A DNA stretch of 33,996 nucleotides from SYIM01 sp041182885 (GCA_049423065.1 JBMSQB010000048.1:1-33996), one strand, 5' to 3'; shown: positions 14,716-23,480, counted from the stretch's first letter. Numbers and translations are program-made. The notes: generated from the letters alone by a model not told the origin.

Positions 14716-15069
14716 TCAGCGGCGCAAATTGCCCGAGCCCAGCGGTTCGGGTCCGCCCAGCACGTGGACGTGGAGATGATACACCTCCTGCCTGCCGACC
14801 CTGCCGTTGTTGACAATGACCCTGAAGCCATCATGCAGCCCCTGTTCGCGGGCGAGCGTGCCAGCCATTCCAAACAGCTTGCCGACAAGGGGTTGATGTG
14901 ACAGATCGGCGTCGTACAGGTTTTCCAGGTGCAACTTCGGAATCATGAGGAAATGCACCGGCGCACTCGGGTTGATGTCATGAAACGCGAGGATGTCATC
15001 GTCTTCGTAGACCTTCTTCGCCGGGATCTCACCGCGGACAATGCGGCAAAAGATGCAGTCATGCTTCAA
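14716..15069 (-). CDS. hinT: HIT-family purine nucleoside phosphoramidase HinT
   Basis: HinT hydrolyses nucleoside 5'-phosphoramidates such as AMP-lysine. The 117-residue protein shows the family start HDCIFCRIVRGEIPAKKVYEDD, the NNGR segment and the histidine triad HLHVHVLGG with His98, His100 and the nucleophile His102. The start is TTG at 15069: it overlaps the hisE stop (TTGA) and has a strong AAGGAG ribosome-binding site 7 nt upstream. An ATG a few bases later (15062) is out of frame. It lies between hisE and tatA, a placement usual in betaproteobacteria. No part in histidine synthesis is known. Confidence 0.94.
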   Translation of the reverse strand: MKHDCIFCRIVRGEIPAKKVYEDDDILAFHDINPSAPVHFLMIPKLHLENLYDADLSHQPLVGKLFGMAGTLAREQGLHDGFRVIVNNGRVGRQEVYHLHVHVLGGPEPLGSGNLRR

Positions 15070-15476
15070 GCCTGTTCTCCTTCACGGGCGATCGCCTTCC
15101 TGAGTGCTTTCTCTTCCAGACCCGACAGCCCCTCCCGGCGCGCAAGCTCGGCCAGCACATCGCCAGGTCCCAGTCCATAGTGGGCAAGCATCACCAGACA
15201 GTGAAACCAGAGGTCTGCGGTTTCAGCGATGATGCGCCCGGGCTCGCCATCCTTCGCTGCCATCACGGTTTCAGTGGCTTCCTCGCCGATTTTCTTGAGC
15301 ACGGCATCGGGCGCACGGGCCAGCAAGCGGGCAACATAGGAACTGCCCGGATCGGTGCCCTTGCGCGACTCGATCACCGCGGCCAGACGCGCAAGCACCG
15401 CCTCGGCGGCAGGCTCGGCCGCCTGGGAGGCGGCAGGATGGGCGGGCAGGACCGCGTCAGGCCGGCGGGTGTTCAT
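15066..15476 (-). CDS. hisE: phosphoribosyl-ATP pyrophosphatase
   Basis: HisE removes pyrophosphate from phosphoribosyl-ATP, the second histidine step. The 136-residue protein has the MazG-like helical core with KIGEEATETVMAAKDG and ETADLWFHCLVMLAHYGL, the acidic Mg-binding residues being in EE and ETAD. The first 25 residues are an Ala/Pro-rich extension not needed for the fold. The start ATG overlaps the hisI stop (ATGA), and its own stop overlaps the TTG of hinT, so translation is probably coupled through hisF-hisI-hisE-hinT. Confidence 0.94.
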   Translation of the reverse strand: MNTRRPDAVLPAHPAASQAAEPAAEAVLARLAAVIESRKGTDPGSSYVARLLARAPDAVLKKIGEEATETVMAAKDGEPGRIIAETADLWFHCLVMLAHYGLGPGDVLAELARREGLSGLEEKALRKAIAREGEQA

Positions 15477-15886
15477 CGGTAGATCAGCTCCGGGTCTTTC
15501 AGCACGGGGTCAACCGCCACCCAGCGGCCTGCCTCGAGCCGACTGAAAAAACATGACTGCCGACCAGTATGGCAGGCGATGCCGCCCGTCTGCTCGATCG
15601 CAAGCAGCACCACGTCGCCGTCACAGTCGAGCCGGATCTCATGGACCCGCTGGCTGTGCCCCGATTCTTCGCCCTTGCGCCAGAGCCGGCCGCGCGAGCG
15701 CGACCAGTAGACCGCACGCCCCGTGGCCTCGGTTTCCGCCAGGGCCTCGCGATTCATCCAGGCAACCATCAGGATCCGTCCGCTTGTCGCGTCCTGGGCG
15801 ATGGCGGGCACCAGACCTGCTGCGTCCCAGCGCACTTCATCGAGCCAGCCCCCGGGCGCGCTCGCCGCCTGTACGGACTCGCTCAT
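15473..15886 (-). CDS. hisI: phosphoribosyl-AMP cyclohydrolase
   Basis: HisI opens the adenine ring of phosphoribosyl-AMP, the third histidine step, using Zn and Mg. The 137-residue, stand-alone enzyme (not fused to HisE as in E. coli) shows the family segments VAWMNREALAETEATGRAVYWSRSR, LWRKGEESGHSQRV, the acidic LDCDGD and the Zn-binding CHTGRQSCF. ATG at 15886 overlaps the hisF stop (ATGA). Confidence 0.95.
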   Translation of the reverse strand: MSESVQAASAPGGWLDEVRWDAAGLVPAIAQDATSGRILMVAWMNREALAETEATGRAVYWSRSRGRLWRKGEESGHSQRVHEIRLDCDGDVVLLAIEQTGGIACHTGRQSCFFSRLEAGRWVAVDPVLKDPELIYR

Positions 15887-16641
15887 TGCCGCACCGGAAT
15901 GCCGCGATCGGCCATCAGACGCTTGGCCTGCGCGACAGTGAATTCACCAAAGTGAAAAATGCTTGCTGCGAGCACAGCATCAGCCCGTCCCTCGGTCACG
16001 CCCTCGGCCAGATGCTCGAGGCTGCCGACGCCCCCGGAGGCAATCACTGGAATGCCGACCGCATCGGCCACCGCGCGGGTGAGGCCCAGGTCGAATCCCT
16101 GACGGGTTCCGTCCCGATCCATGCTGGTGAGGAGGATTTCGCCGGCACCGAGGCGCTCGACCTCGCGCGCCCAGGCGACTGCATCAAGCCCCGTGCCGCG
16201 GCGGCCACCATGGGTATAAACCTGCCAGCGCCCCGGACCATCGGCCTTGGCATCGATCGCCACCACGATGCATTGCGAGCCGAACCGACCAGCGGCATCG
16301 GCCACCAGCCTCGGGCTCTGGATGGCCGCGGTGTTGATCGAGATCTTGTCGGCGCCCGCATTCAGGAGGCGGCGCACGTCTTCAACCGCGCGAACACCGC
16401 CGCCCACGGTAAGCGGGATGAAGACCTGATCGGCCACCGATTCGATGACATGCAGGATGATGTCGCGATCGTCGCTTGAGGCGGTGATGTCGAGAAAGGT
16501 GAGTTCGTCTGCGCCCTGCTCGTCGTAGCGCCGGGCGATTTCCACCGGGTCGCCAGCATCACGCAGTTCGACAAAGCGCACCCCCTTCACGACCCTGCCT
16601 GCGGTGACATCCAGGCAGGGGATGATGCGCTTGGTGAGCAC
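15883..16641 (-). CDS. hisF: imidazole glycerol phosphate synthase, cyclase subunit
   Basis: HisF uses ammonia delivered by HisH to close the imidazole ring, forming imidazole glycerol phosphate and AICAR. The 252-residue TIM barrel has both catalytic aspartates, Asp11 (IIPCLDV) and Asp130 (VVAIDAK), and the phosphate-binding GGG and ASGG loops. The start codon is GTG (16641), 7 bp after hisA. The product AICAR feeds back into purine synthesis. Confidence 0.96.
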   Translation of the reverse strand: MLTKRIIPCLDVTAGRVVKGVRFVELRDAGDPVEIARRYDEQGADELTFLDITASSDDRDIILHVIESVADQVFIPLTVGGGVRAVEDVRRLLNAGADKISINTAAIQSPRLVADAAGRFGSQCIVVAIDAKADGPGRWQVYTHGGRRGTGLDAVAWAREVERLGAGEILLTSMDRDGTRQGFDLGLTRAVADAVGIPVIASGGVGSLEHLAEGVTEGRADAVLAASIFHFGEFTVAQAKRLMADRGIPVRQ

Positions 16642-16648
16642 GCGGGGC

Positions 16649-17389
16649 TCAGCCGTTCAGCTCATCGGCGCGCTGCTGCGCCGCGGCGAAGTCAAGCTTT
16701 CCTTCGTAGAGCGCGCGCCCAAGGATGGCGCCCTCGACACCTTCGTCCTCGACCCCGCAAAGGCGGTCGATGTCCTCGATGCCGGCAATACCGCCAGAGG
16801 CGATCACTGGCACCTTGAGCGCCTGCGCGAGCCGCACCGTGGCCTCGATATTGACGCCGGTGAGCATGCCGTCGCGACCGATGTCGGTATAGATCACGCC
16901 TTCCACGCCGTAGTCTTCGAATTTGCGCGCGAGGTCCACCACATCATGCTTGGTGAGTTTGCTCCAGCCGTCGGTGGCCACGCGGCCGTCCTTTGCGTCG
17001 AGCCCGACGATGATCTGGCCGGGGAACGCGCCACAGGCATCATGCAGGAACCCTGGGTTCTTGACCGCAGCCGTGCCGATGATCACGTAGGACAGACCGC
17101 CATCGAGATAGCGCTCGATGGTGTCCAGATCACGGATGCCGCCACCCAGCTGCACCGGGATGCGACCCGAGATTTCGTCGAGGATCTCGCGGATCACGCC
17201 CTCGTTGCGCGGCCGGCCGCTCACGGCGCCATTGAGGTCCACCAGGTGGAGCCTGCGGGCGCCGAGCTCGAGCCAGGTGCGCGCCACCTCGACGGGGTCA
17301 TCAGCAAACACGGTGGCATCGTCCATGTCACCTTGTCGAAGCCGCACGCAGCGGCCGTCCTTGAGGTCGATTGCGGGGATCAGCAGCAT
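16649..17389 (-). CDS. hisA: ProFAR isomerase (HisA)
   Basis: HisA isomerises the aminoaldose ProFAR to PRFAR by an Amadori rearrangement. From ATG 17389 it has 246 residues, starting MLLIPAIDLKDG. The catalytic aspartates are Asp8 and Asp131 (IIVGLDAKDG), and the phosphate loops are QLGGGIRD and ASGGI. An upstream in-frame start would add 19 residues ahead of the conserved first strand and is rejected. No clear Shine-Dalgarno sequence is visible. It lies 53 bp after hisH, the largest gap inside the his block. Confidence 0.95.
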   Translation of the reverse strand: MLLIPAIDLKDGRCVRLRQGDMDDATVFADDPVEVARTWLELGARRLHLVDLNGAVSGRPRNEGVIREILDEISGRIPVQLGGGIRDLDTIERYLDGGLSYVIIGTAAVKNPGFLHDACGAFPGQIIVGLDAKDGRVATDGWSKLTKHDVVDLARKFEDYGVEGVIYTDIGRDGMLTGVNIEATVRLAQALKVPVIASGGIAGIEDIDRLCGVEDEGVEGAILGRALYEGKLDFAAAQQRADELNG

Positions 17390-17442
17390 TGGAAGAAGAA
17401 GGTTAGGTGGCGCGGAAGTTGGGGAATCGGGACACGACGCCC

Positions 17443-18081
17443 TCAAGGATTCCAGCTGACGAAGTTTTCGTAGAGCCTGAGGCCGTTGGCCGCGCTTTTC
17501 TCGGGGTGGAACTGAGTGGCGAAAATGTTATCCCGCGCAACGGCGCAGGTAAAGCGAAGGCCATAGTCGGACGTGGCGGCAACGACCCGCGGATCGTCCG
17601 GCACGGCAAAAAAACTGTGCACAAAATAAAAGAACGAGCCAGGCGTGATGCCCTGCCAAAGCGGGTGTTCGCCAGTGGGCTCGACGCGGTTCCAGCCCAT
17701 GTGCGGCACCTTGAGGCGGGCACCCTGGGCGGTGCGCATCACATCGTCGGGAAAGCGCAACACCTTGCCCGCGAAAAGGCCAAGCCCGGGCGTGTTGCCC
17801 TCCGCGCTCCAGTCAAACAGCATCTGTTCGCCCACGCACACACCAAAGAGCGGCCGGGTTGCAGCGGCCCGCAGAAGCGCTTCGCGCAGACCCGATTCGG
17901 CAAGATGGCGCATGCAGTCGGGCATGGCGCCCTGTCCGGGGAATACCACGCGGTCAGCGGCATCGATGGCAGCCGCTTCGCCAGTGATGGTGACGCGCGC
18001 TTTCGGGGCGACATGCTCGAACGCCTTCGCCACCGAGCGAAGGTTGCCCATGCCATAGTCGACGACGGCAATGGTCGTCAC
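17443..18081 (-). CDS. hisH: imidazole glycerol phosphate synthase, glutamine amidotransferase subunit
   Basis: HisH hydrolyses glutamine and channels ammonia to HisF. The 212-residue class-I amidotransferase has the VVDYGMGNLRSVAKA start and FPGQGAM. The nucleophile is Cys82 in GVCVGEQ (usually GICLGMQ), and the His192-Glu194 pair is in QFHPEKS, completing the triad. The start codon is GTG and follows the hisB stop directly. Confidence 0.95.
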   Translation of the reverse strand: MTTIAVVDYGMGNLRSVAKAFEHVAPKARVTITGEAAAIDAADRVVFPGQGAMPDCMRHLAESGLREALLRAAATRPLFGVCVGEQMLFDWSAEGNTPGLGLFAGKVLRFPDDVMRTAQGARLKVPHMGWNRVEPTGEHPLWQGITPGSFFYFVHSFFAVPDDPRVVAATSDYGLRFTCAVARDNIFATQFHPEKSAANGLRLYENFVSWNP

Positions 18082-18669
18082 TCAGAGCGCCTCCTTGGTG
18101 GAGGGAATGCGGCCTTCGAGACGGGGGTCGGCCTCGATCGCCATCCGGAGGGCGCGCGCAAATGCCTTGAAGACGGTTTCACACTGATGATGGGCGTTAT
18201 CGCCGCGCAGGTTGTCGACATGCAGGGTGACGAGCGCGTGGTTCACGAAGCCCTGGAAGAATTCATGCGCCAGATCGACATCGAAGGTGCCGATCATGGC
18301 GCGCCGAAACTCCACCTGCCAGACGAGTCCGGGCCGACCCGACAGGTCGATCACCACGCGCGACAGCGCCTCATCAAGCGGCACATAGGCGTGGCCGTAG
18401 CGGCGGATCCCGCGCTTGTCGCCCACGGCGCGGGCAAACGCCTGGCCAAGCGTGATGCCGATGTCTTCGACGGTGTGATGCGCATCGATGTGCAGGTCAC
18501 CCTTTGCCTCGATCTCGAGATCGATCAGGCCATGGCGGGCAATCTGATCGAGCATGTGATCGAGGAAGGGCACGCCGGTGGCAAGCACCTGACGGCCTGT
18601 GCCATCGAGATTGACGCGTACCCGGATCTGGGTTTCTGCGGTGTTGCGGGTGACTTCGGCGGTTCGCAT
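18082..18669 (-). CDS. hisB: imidazoleglycerol-phosphate dehydratase
   Basis: HisB dehydrates imidazole glycerol phosphate to imidazole acetol phosphate with a two-Mn site. The 195-residue protein is the monofunctional form, without the phosphatase domain of E. coli. It has the duplicated metal motifs DAHHTVEDIG and DNAHHQCETVFKA, plus GVPFLDHMLDQIARHG. It lies 17 bp after the hisD-hisC fusion and abuts hisH. A separate histidinol-phosphate phosphatase must be encoded elsewhere. Confidence 0.96.
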   Translation of the reverse strand: MRTAEVTRNTAETQIRVRVNLDGTGRQVLATGVPFLDHMLDQIARHGLIDLEIEAKGDLHIDAHHTVEDIGITLGQAFARAVGDKRGIRRYGHAYVPLDEALSRVVIDLSGRPGLVWQVEFRRAMIGTFDVDLAHEFFQGFVNHALVTLHVDNLRGDNAHHQCETVFKAFARALRMAIEADPRLEGRIPSTKEAL

Positions 18670-18686
18670 CGGTGGGCTCGCGACGG

Positions 18687-21239
18687 TCAGGCTTCAGGGG
18701 CTGGGGCGGTGGAGGGGGCGGCAGAGGCGGGGGCAGCAGAGGCGGGAGCGGAGGCCGGCAGCGATTTCAGCGCATCGGCCAGCGCCGCCAGCATCGCCTG
18801 GTTTTCAGACGGCGCCCCCACCGTCACCCGCAGGCAGTTGACAAGCAGCGGATGCATTTTGCCGACGTCCTTCACCAGCACGCCGAGCTCGCGCATGCGG
18901 CGCTGCACCGCCGCGCTGTCGGCAACCCGGACCAGAAGGAAGTTGGCATGCGAGGCGATCGGGCGGGCGCCGGCGACTGTCTGTAACGCTGCATGCAGAC
19001 GCTCACGCTCGGCGCGGATCTCGGCAGCCTGCTCATCGAACACTGTCAGATGCTCGAGCGCAAACTCGGCGGCCACTTCGTTCAGCACGCCAATGTTGTA
19101 GGGCGGGCGGACCTTGTCGAGTTCGGCAAGCCAGCGGGCATGGCCGGACAGGTAGCCCAGCCGCAGACCGGCAAGCCCGAGCTTGGACAGCGTTCGCATG
19201 ACCAGCATGTTGGGATACTCGGCAAGCCGGGGCATCCAGCTGTCCAGTGCAAACGGCTGGTAGGCCTCATCGAGCACCACCAGCCCTGGTGCCGCGCGAA
19301 GAATGGCCTCGATCTGAACGCCTTCGAAACAGTTGCCTGTGGGATTGTTCGGGTAGGCGAGAAAGACGATCGCCGGCCGATGACGGGCGATCGCGGCCAG
19401 CATGGCGGGCAGATCGAGCGAGAGGTCAGGGGCGAGCGGCACCCCAACAAACCGACTCCCGGCAAGTTTTGCCGAGACCTCGTACATCACGAAGGAGGGG
19501 ACCGGCGCAAGCACCACGGCACCGGGCCGGGCCGTGGCCACGCAGAGCATGGTGATCAGTTCGTCTGATCCATTGCCGAGCAGGACATCGTAGCCGGCCG
19601 GAACACCCAGCCGCGAAACGATTGCCCGCTTCAGTCCGGCGTAGGAAGGCACGGGGTATCGGTTGATGAGCGCATCGGCGAGGCGGGTGGCGAGCGCGAC
19701 ACGAAGCGCCTCCGGAAGCCGATAGGGATTTTCCATCGCATCGAGTTTCACCAGCCCTGCCGAGGACGGCACGTGATAGCTCGCCATCTCGCGGACGTCG
19801 GCGCGAATAAGGGTGGCCACGCGCCGATCAAGATCGCCCGCGGACAGTGCGGGTTCTCGATCTGATGCTTCCGAGGCGCGCGGAGCGCTGCCGGCCACGG
19901 CCACGGCATCGGCCGGTGGCTGCGGATCGAGCCGCAGTTCGGCGCTTCGCGCATGCGCCTCCAGCCCCTCGCCACGCGCCAGCACCGATGCGATCCGCCC
20001 GAGGGTCTGCGCGGCCGGGCGCGCAATCTCGATCATGGAGCTGCGCTTCTGAAAATCATAGACCCCGAGCGGCGACGAAAAGCGCGCCGTCCGCATGGTG
20101 GGCAACACATGGTTGGGTCCCGCGCAATAATCGCCCAGCGACTCGGAGGCGTAGGGCCCGAGAAATATCGCGCCCGCATGGCGAATGCGCTCAGCCCAGC
20201 GGCGCGGCTCGGCAGCGATGATTTCCAGGTGCTCGGCCGCGATTGCACTGGCAATCGAGCAGGCCTCTTCCATGTCGCGCACGCAGATGAGCGCACCGCG
20301 ATCGGCAAGCGAACGCTCGATCACTGCACGACGACTCATGCCCGGCAGGAGGCGGTCGATCGCCTGATGCACGCGCTCGATGTAGGCAGGATCCGGGCAG
20401 AGCAGGATCGCCTGAGCGAGTTCGTCGTGTTCGGCCTGTGAAAACAGGTCCATGGCGACCCAGTCGGGATCCACTGATCCGTCGGTGATCACCAGAATTT
20501 CACTGGGGCCGGCGATCATGTCGATGCCTACGGTGCCAAACACCCGCCGCTTGGCTTCTGCGACATAGGCGTTGCCCGGACCCACGATCTTGTCCACCGC
20601 CGGTACGGTGGCAGTGCCGAACGCAAGTGCCGCCACAGCCTGTGCGCCGCCGATGGTGAACACCCGATCCACGCCTGCGATCGCTGCCGCTGCGAGCACC
20701 ATGGGATTGCGAGCGCCGTCGGGCGTAGGCACGACCATGACGAGTTCGCCCACCCCGGCGACCCGCGCGGGCACAGCGTTCATCAGCACCGATGACGGAT
20801 ACGCGGCCTTGCCGCCCGGAACGTACAGCCCCACCCGATCGAGCGGCGTGATGCGCTGGCCCAACCGGGTACCGTCGGGCTCGACGTGTTCCCAGGAGCA
20901 GGCAAGCTGGCGCTCGTGGTAGTCGCGCACGCGCCCTGCAGCCGCCTCGAGCGCCTCGCGCTCGGGGCGCGCAAGTGCAGCGAGCGCCCCGGCCAGCGTG
21001 GCAGGCGAGAGTTCGAGCGCCGCCGCTTCAGTGACCGGCAGCCGGTCAAAGCGCCGCGTGTAGTCAAGGAGGGCCTCATCGCCCCGCGCCCGGACGTCGT
21101 TGACGATCGCCTCGACTGCCACCGCAACCGATGCGTCGGTCTGGGCCTCATAGGCGAGGAGCGCGGTGAGTGCAGCAGAAAACCCCGGCTCGGCGCTGGA
21201 CAGACGCCGGATCGAAGGCTGTACACCCGAGGTGGTCAT
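18687..21239 (-). CDS. fused histidinol dehydrogenase - histidinol-phosphate aminotransferase
   Basis: One continuous 850-residue frame carries two histidine enzymes that are normally separate. Residues 1 to about 437 are HisD, oxidising histidinol to histidine: Zn ligands Gln268, His271, Asp370 and His429, catalytic Glu336-His337, and the GPSEILVI and GPNHVLPT signatures. Residues about 475-830 are HisC, the PLP transaminase: KLDAMENPYRLP, GNGSDELI, AYPNNPTGN, LDEAY and the PLP lysine Lys686 in TLSKLG. A linker of about 40 Ala/Pro-rich residues joins them, and the chain ends in an Ala/Pro/Ser tail. Both active sites look intact, so this is a working fusion rather than decay. The steps are not consecutive (HisC is step 7, HisD steps 9-10). 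ATG at 21239 overlaps the hisG stop (ATGA). Confidence 0.94.
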   Translation of the reverse strand: MTTSGVQPSIRRLSSAEPGFSAALTALLAYEAQTDASVAVAVEAIVNDVRARGDEALLDYTRRFDRLPVTEAAALELSPATLAGALAALARPEREALEAAAGRVRDYHERQLACSWEHVEPDGTRLGQRITPLDRVGLYVPGGKAAYPSSVLMNAVPARVAGVGELVMVVPTPDGARNPMVLAAAAIAGVDRVFTIGGAQAVAALAFGTATVPAVDKIVGPGNAYVAEAKRRVFGTVGIDMIAGPSEILVITDGSVDPDWVAMDLFSQAEHDELAQAILLCPDPAYIERVHQAIDRLLPGMSRRAVIERSLADRGALICVRDMEEACSIASAIAAEHLEIIAAEPRRWAERIRHAGAIFLGPYASESLGDYCAGPNHVLPTMRTARFSSPLGVYDFQKRSSMIEIARPAAQTLGRIASVLARGEGLEAHARSAELRLDPQPPADAVAVAGSAPRASEASDREPALSAGDLDRRVATLIRADVREMASYHVPSSAGLVKLDAMENPYRLPEALRVALATRLADALINRYPVPSYAGLKRAIVSRLGVPAGYDVLLGNGSDELITMLCVATARPGAVVLAPVPSFVMYEVSAKLAGSRFVGVPLAPDLSLDLPAMLAAIARHRPAIVFLAYPNNPTGNCFEGVQIEAILRAAPGLVVLDEAYQPFALDSWMPRLAEYPNMLVMRTLSKLGLAGLRLGYLSGHARWLAELDKVRPPYNIGVLNEVAAEFALEHLTVFDEQAAEIRAERERLHAALQTVAGARPIASHANFLLVRVADSAAVQRRMRELGVLVKDVGKMHPLLVNCLRVTVGAPSENQAMLAALADALKSLPASAPASAAPASAAPSTAPAPEA

Positions 21240-21901
21240 GACGGCTCCCCCGCGCGTGCAGCCCGCTCGGCGACGGCCTCGCTAACCGCCTGCAGGATCG
21301 CCCCGATTTTTCCCGGCTGGGTTTTGAGCGAAGCCTGATTGACGATCAGACGCGCAGAAATCGCCAGGATTTCCTCGACCTCGACCAGCCGGTTGGCACG
21401 CAGGGTGCCGCCACTGCTCACCACATCGACAATGGCATCGGCCAGCCCCACGAGCGGCGCGAGTTCCATGGAGCCATAGAGCTTGATCAGGTCGACGTGC
21501 ACGCCTTTCAGAGCAAAGTGCTGGCGCGCGCAATCGACGTATTTGGTGGCCACCCGCATACGTGCGCCGCGACGAACGGCCTGCGCGTAATCAAACCCCT
21601 GCGGCACCGCCACGCAGAGCCGGCACCGGGCAATGCCCAGATCGATCGGCTGGTAGATGCCCTCCACTCCGCTCTCGAGCAGCACATCGCGACCGGCCAC
21701 ACCGAGGTCGGCCGCGCCGTAGCGGACATAGGTGGGCACATCGCTCGCCCGAACGATGATCAGTCTCACGTCGGGATCGCCGGTTGGCACGATCAGTTTT
21801 CGGGAATCGGACTGAACCGCTTCCACGGAAATTCCGGCGGCTGCGAGCAGCGGCAGGGTTTCATCGAAGATCCGACCTTTGGATAGCGCAAGCGTAATCA
21901 C
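21236..21901 (-). CDS. hisG: ATP phosphoribosyltransferase, short form
   Basis: HisG joins ATP and PRPP to phosphoribosyl-ATP, the committed and feedback-controlled step of histidine synthesis. The 221-residue protein is the short form, lacking the C-terminal ACT-like regulatory domain. It shows ITLALSKGRIFDETLPLL, the RASDVPTYVRYGAADLG segment and the PRPP-binding DAIVDVVSSGGTLRANRL loop. Short HisG works with HisZ, a histidyl-tRNA-synthetase-like regulator, which is not in this window. The start is GTG, 24 bp after murA; this and the ATGA overlap with hisD tie murA and the his genes into one run. No his leader peptide or attenuator is visible in front of it. Confidence 0.95.
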   Translation of the reverse strand: MITLALSKGRIFDETLPLLAAAGISVEAVQSDSRKLIVPTGDPDVRLIIVRASDVPTYVRYGAADLGVAGRDVLLESGVEGIYQPIDLGIARCRLCVAVPQGFDYAQAVRRGARMRVATKYVDCARQHFALKGVHVDLIKLYGSMELAPLVGLADAIVDVVSSGGTLRANRLVEVEEILAISARLIVNQASLKTQPGKIGAILQAVSEAVAERAARAGEPS

Positions 21902-21925
21902 GTGCTGTGTCCCGGATGGCGCGGC

Positions 21926-23176
21926 TTAGCGAAGCCTCTCGACGGCCGCCCCGAGCGCGCCGAGCTTGGCCTCGATGCCCTCGTAGCCGCGGTCCAGATG
22001 ATAGATGCGGTCGATGATGGTCTCGCCCTCGGCCACCAGCGCGGCAATCACCAGGCCAGCGGACGCGCGCAGATCGGTCGCCATGACGGTTGCACCCGAC
22101 AGGCGGTCAACGCCGCGCACCACGGCCGTGTTGCCCTCGATGGCAATGTCGGCGCCCAGTCGCTGCATTTCGAGCACATGCATGAAGCGGTTCTCGAAAA
22201 TGGTTTCGGTAATGGTGGCAGTGCCCGAGGCGATTGCATCAACCGCCATGAACTGGGCCTGCATGTCGGTTGCAAACCCCGGGAAGGGCGCGGTTCGTAC
22301 GCTCACCGACCGCGGCCGGTCGGTCATGGAAAGACGCAGCCAGTCGCCGCCCGCTTCAATGCGCGCGCCCGTGGCACGCAGCTTCTCCAGCGTGGCATCG
22401 AGCGTGACGCTCGCCACGCCCCGAAGCAGAACATCGCCCCCCGCGGCAGCGGCGGCACACAGAAAGGTGCCCGCTTCGATGCGGTCGGCCATGACCGCAT
22501 GACGTGCGCCGTGAAGGGCCTCAACGCCCTCGATCTCGATCCGGTCGGTACCCGCACCCGATACCCGCGCGCCCATCGCGTTCAGCGCCTGGGCAAGGTC
22601 AACCACCTCGGGCTCGCGCGCAGCGTTTTCGATGAGCGTGGTCCCCGACGCCAGCGTGGCCGCCATCATCAGGTTTTCGGTGCCGGTGACGGTGACCATG
22701 TCGGTCACGATGCGCGCGCCGCGCAACCGCGCTGCCTTCGCCACCACATAGCCATGCTCGATCGAAATCCGGGCACCCATCGCCTGCAGGCCCTTGATGT
22801 GCTGGTCAACCGGGCGCGCGCCGATGGCGCAGCCCCCCGGTAGCGACACCCGCGCCTCACCAAGGCGCGCAAGGAGCGGCCCCAGCACCAGGATGGAGGC
22901 GCGCATGGTCTTCACCAGATCATACGGCGCCTCGTGGGAGGTGAGCGCGCTCGCATCGAGCAGCATTGCCTCGCCCTCGCGCGTGTCGCGCACACCGAGC
23001 TGGCGGAGCAATCGCAGCATCGTGCGAACGTCCTGCAGCACCGGCACCCGCGAGAGCTCAAGCGTGTCGGCAGCGAGAAGCGAGGCGCACAGAATCGGCA
23101 ACGCCGCGTTCTTCGCGCCCGATACCTGAATCTCGCCTGTCAGCGTGCGACCGCCGACGATCCGAAGTTTGTCCAT
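21926..23176 (-). CDS. murA: UDP-N-acetylglucosamine 1-carboxyvinyltransferase
   Basis: MurA transfers enolpyruvyl from PEP to UDP-GlcNAc, the first committed step of peptidoglycan synthesis and the fosfomycin target. The 416-residue protein has the VSGAKNAALPILCASLLA start, the flexible-loop PGGCAIGARPVDQH with the reactive Cys116 (E. coli Cys115), and the FPGFATDMQAQFMA and ENRFMHVLEMQRLGA signatures. The Cys form is the fosfomycin-sensitive type. It lies between ibaG and hisG on the same strand. Confidence 0.97.
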   Translation of the reverse strand: MDKLRIVGGRTLTGEIQVSGAKNAALPILCASLLAADTLELSRVPVLQDVRTMLRLLRQLGVRDTREGEAMLLDASALTSHEAPYDLVKTMRASILVLGPLLARLGEARVSLPGGCAIGARPVDQHIKGLQAMGARISIEHGYVVAKAARLRGARIVTDMVTVTGTENLMMAATLASGTTLIENAAREPEVVDLAQALNAMGARVSGAGTDRIEIEGVEALHGARHAVMADRIEAGTFLCAAAAAGGDVLLRGVASVTLDATLEKLRATGARIEAGGDWLRLSMTDRPRSVSVRTAPFPGFATDMQAQFMAVDAIASGTATITETIFENRFMHVLEMQRLGADIAIEGNTAVVRGVDRLSGATVMATDLRASAGLVIAALVAEGETIIDRIYHLDRGYEGIEAKLGALGAAVERLR

Positions 23177-23221
23177 CGGCTGCCTACAACCACCGATAAC
23201 AGGAAGCGATGCGCACCGGCA

Positions 23222-23473
23222 TCAGGCCGCACCACCCGGCTGGGCGGCATGCTCGGCGGGGGTGAGCGTGCGCATGGAGAGCGCGTGGATTTCCTCGCGC
23301 ATGCGATCGCCAAGCGCTCGATAAACGATCTGGTGGCGCTGCACCAGGCGCTTGCCTTCGAAGAGCGACGACACAATCAACGCCTCGAAGTGCTGACCGT
23401 CACCGCTTACCTCAAGCACCGAGCACTCGAGGCCCGCGGCGATGTAACGCCTGACATCGTCGGGAGTAGGCAA
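23222..23473 (-). CDS. ibaG: BolA/IbaG-family protein
   Basis: A small BolA-fold protein of the IbaG type, thought to work with monothiol glutaredoxins in iron-sulfur trafficking and acid response. The core EVSGDGQHFEALIVSSLFEGKRLVQRHQIVYRALGDRMREEIHALSM contains the conserved histidine of the H-Q/R-x-V-Y segment. The frame is open upstream, but into the permease gene. The best start is TTG at 23473 with GAGG just upstream and 7 bp after the permease stop, giving 83 residues, the usual family size. It sits between the yadH-like gene and murA, the same neighbourhood as in E. coli mla-ibaG-murA. Confidence 0.9.
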   Translation of the reverse strand: MPTPDDVRRYIAAGLECSVLEVSGDGQHFEALIVSSLFEGKRLVQRHQIVYRALGDRMREEIHALSMRTLTPAEHAAQPGGAA

Positions 23474-23480
23474 GGCAACC

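Noticed and set aside
18082..18669. HisB lacking its phosphatase domain as a truncation
   Set aside because: Monofunctional HisB is the usual form outside enterobacteria; both ends of the dehydratase fold are intact.
17407..19101. 564-codon plus-strand open frame opposite hisH, hisB and hisC
   Set aside because: It is a shadow of several conserved his genes on the minus strand; no domain or ribosome-binding site supports it.
21236..21901. HisG as a truncated gene
   Set aside because: The short 221-residue form without the regulatory domain is a normal subtype that works with HisZ.
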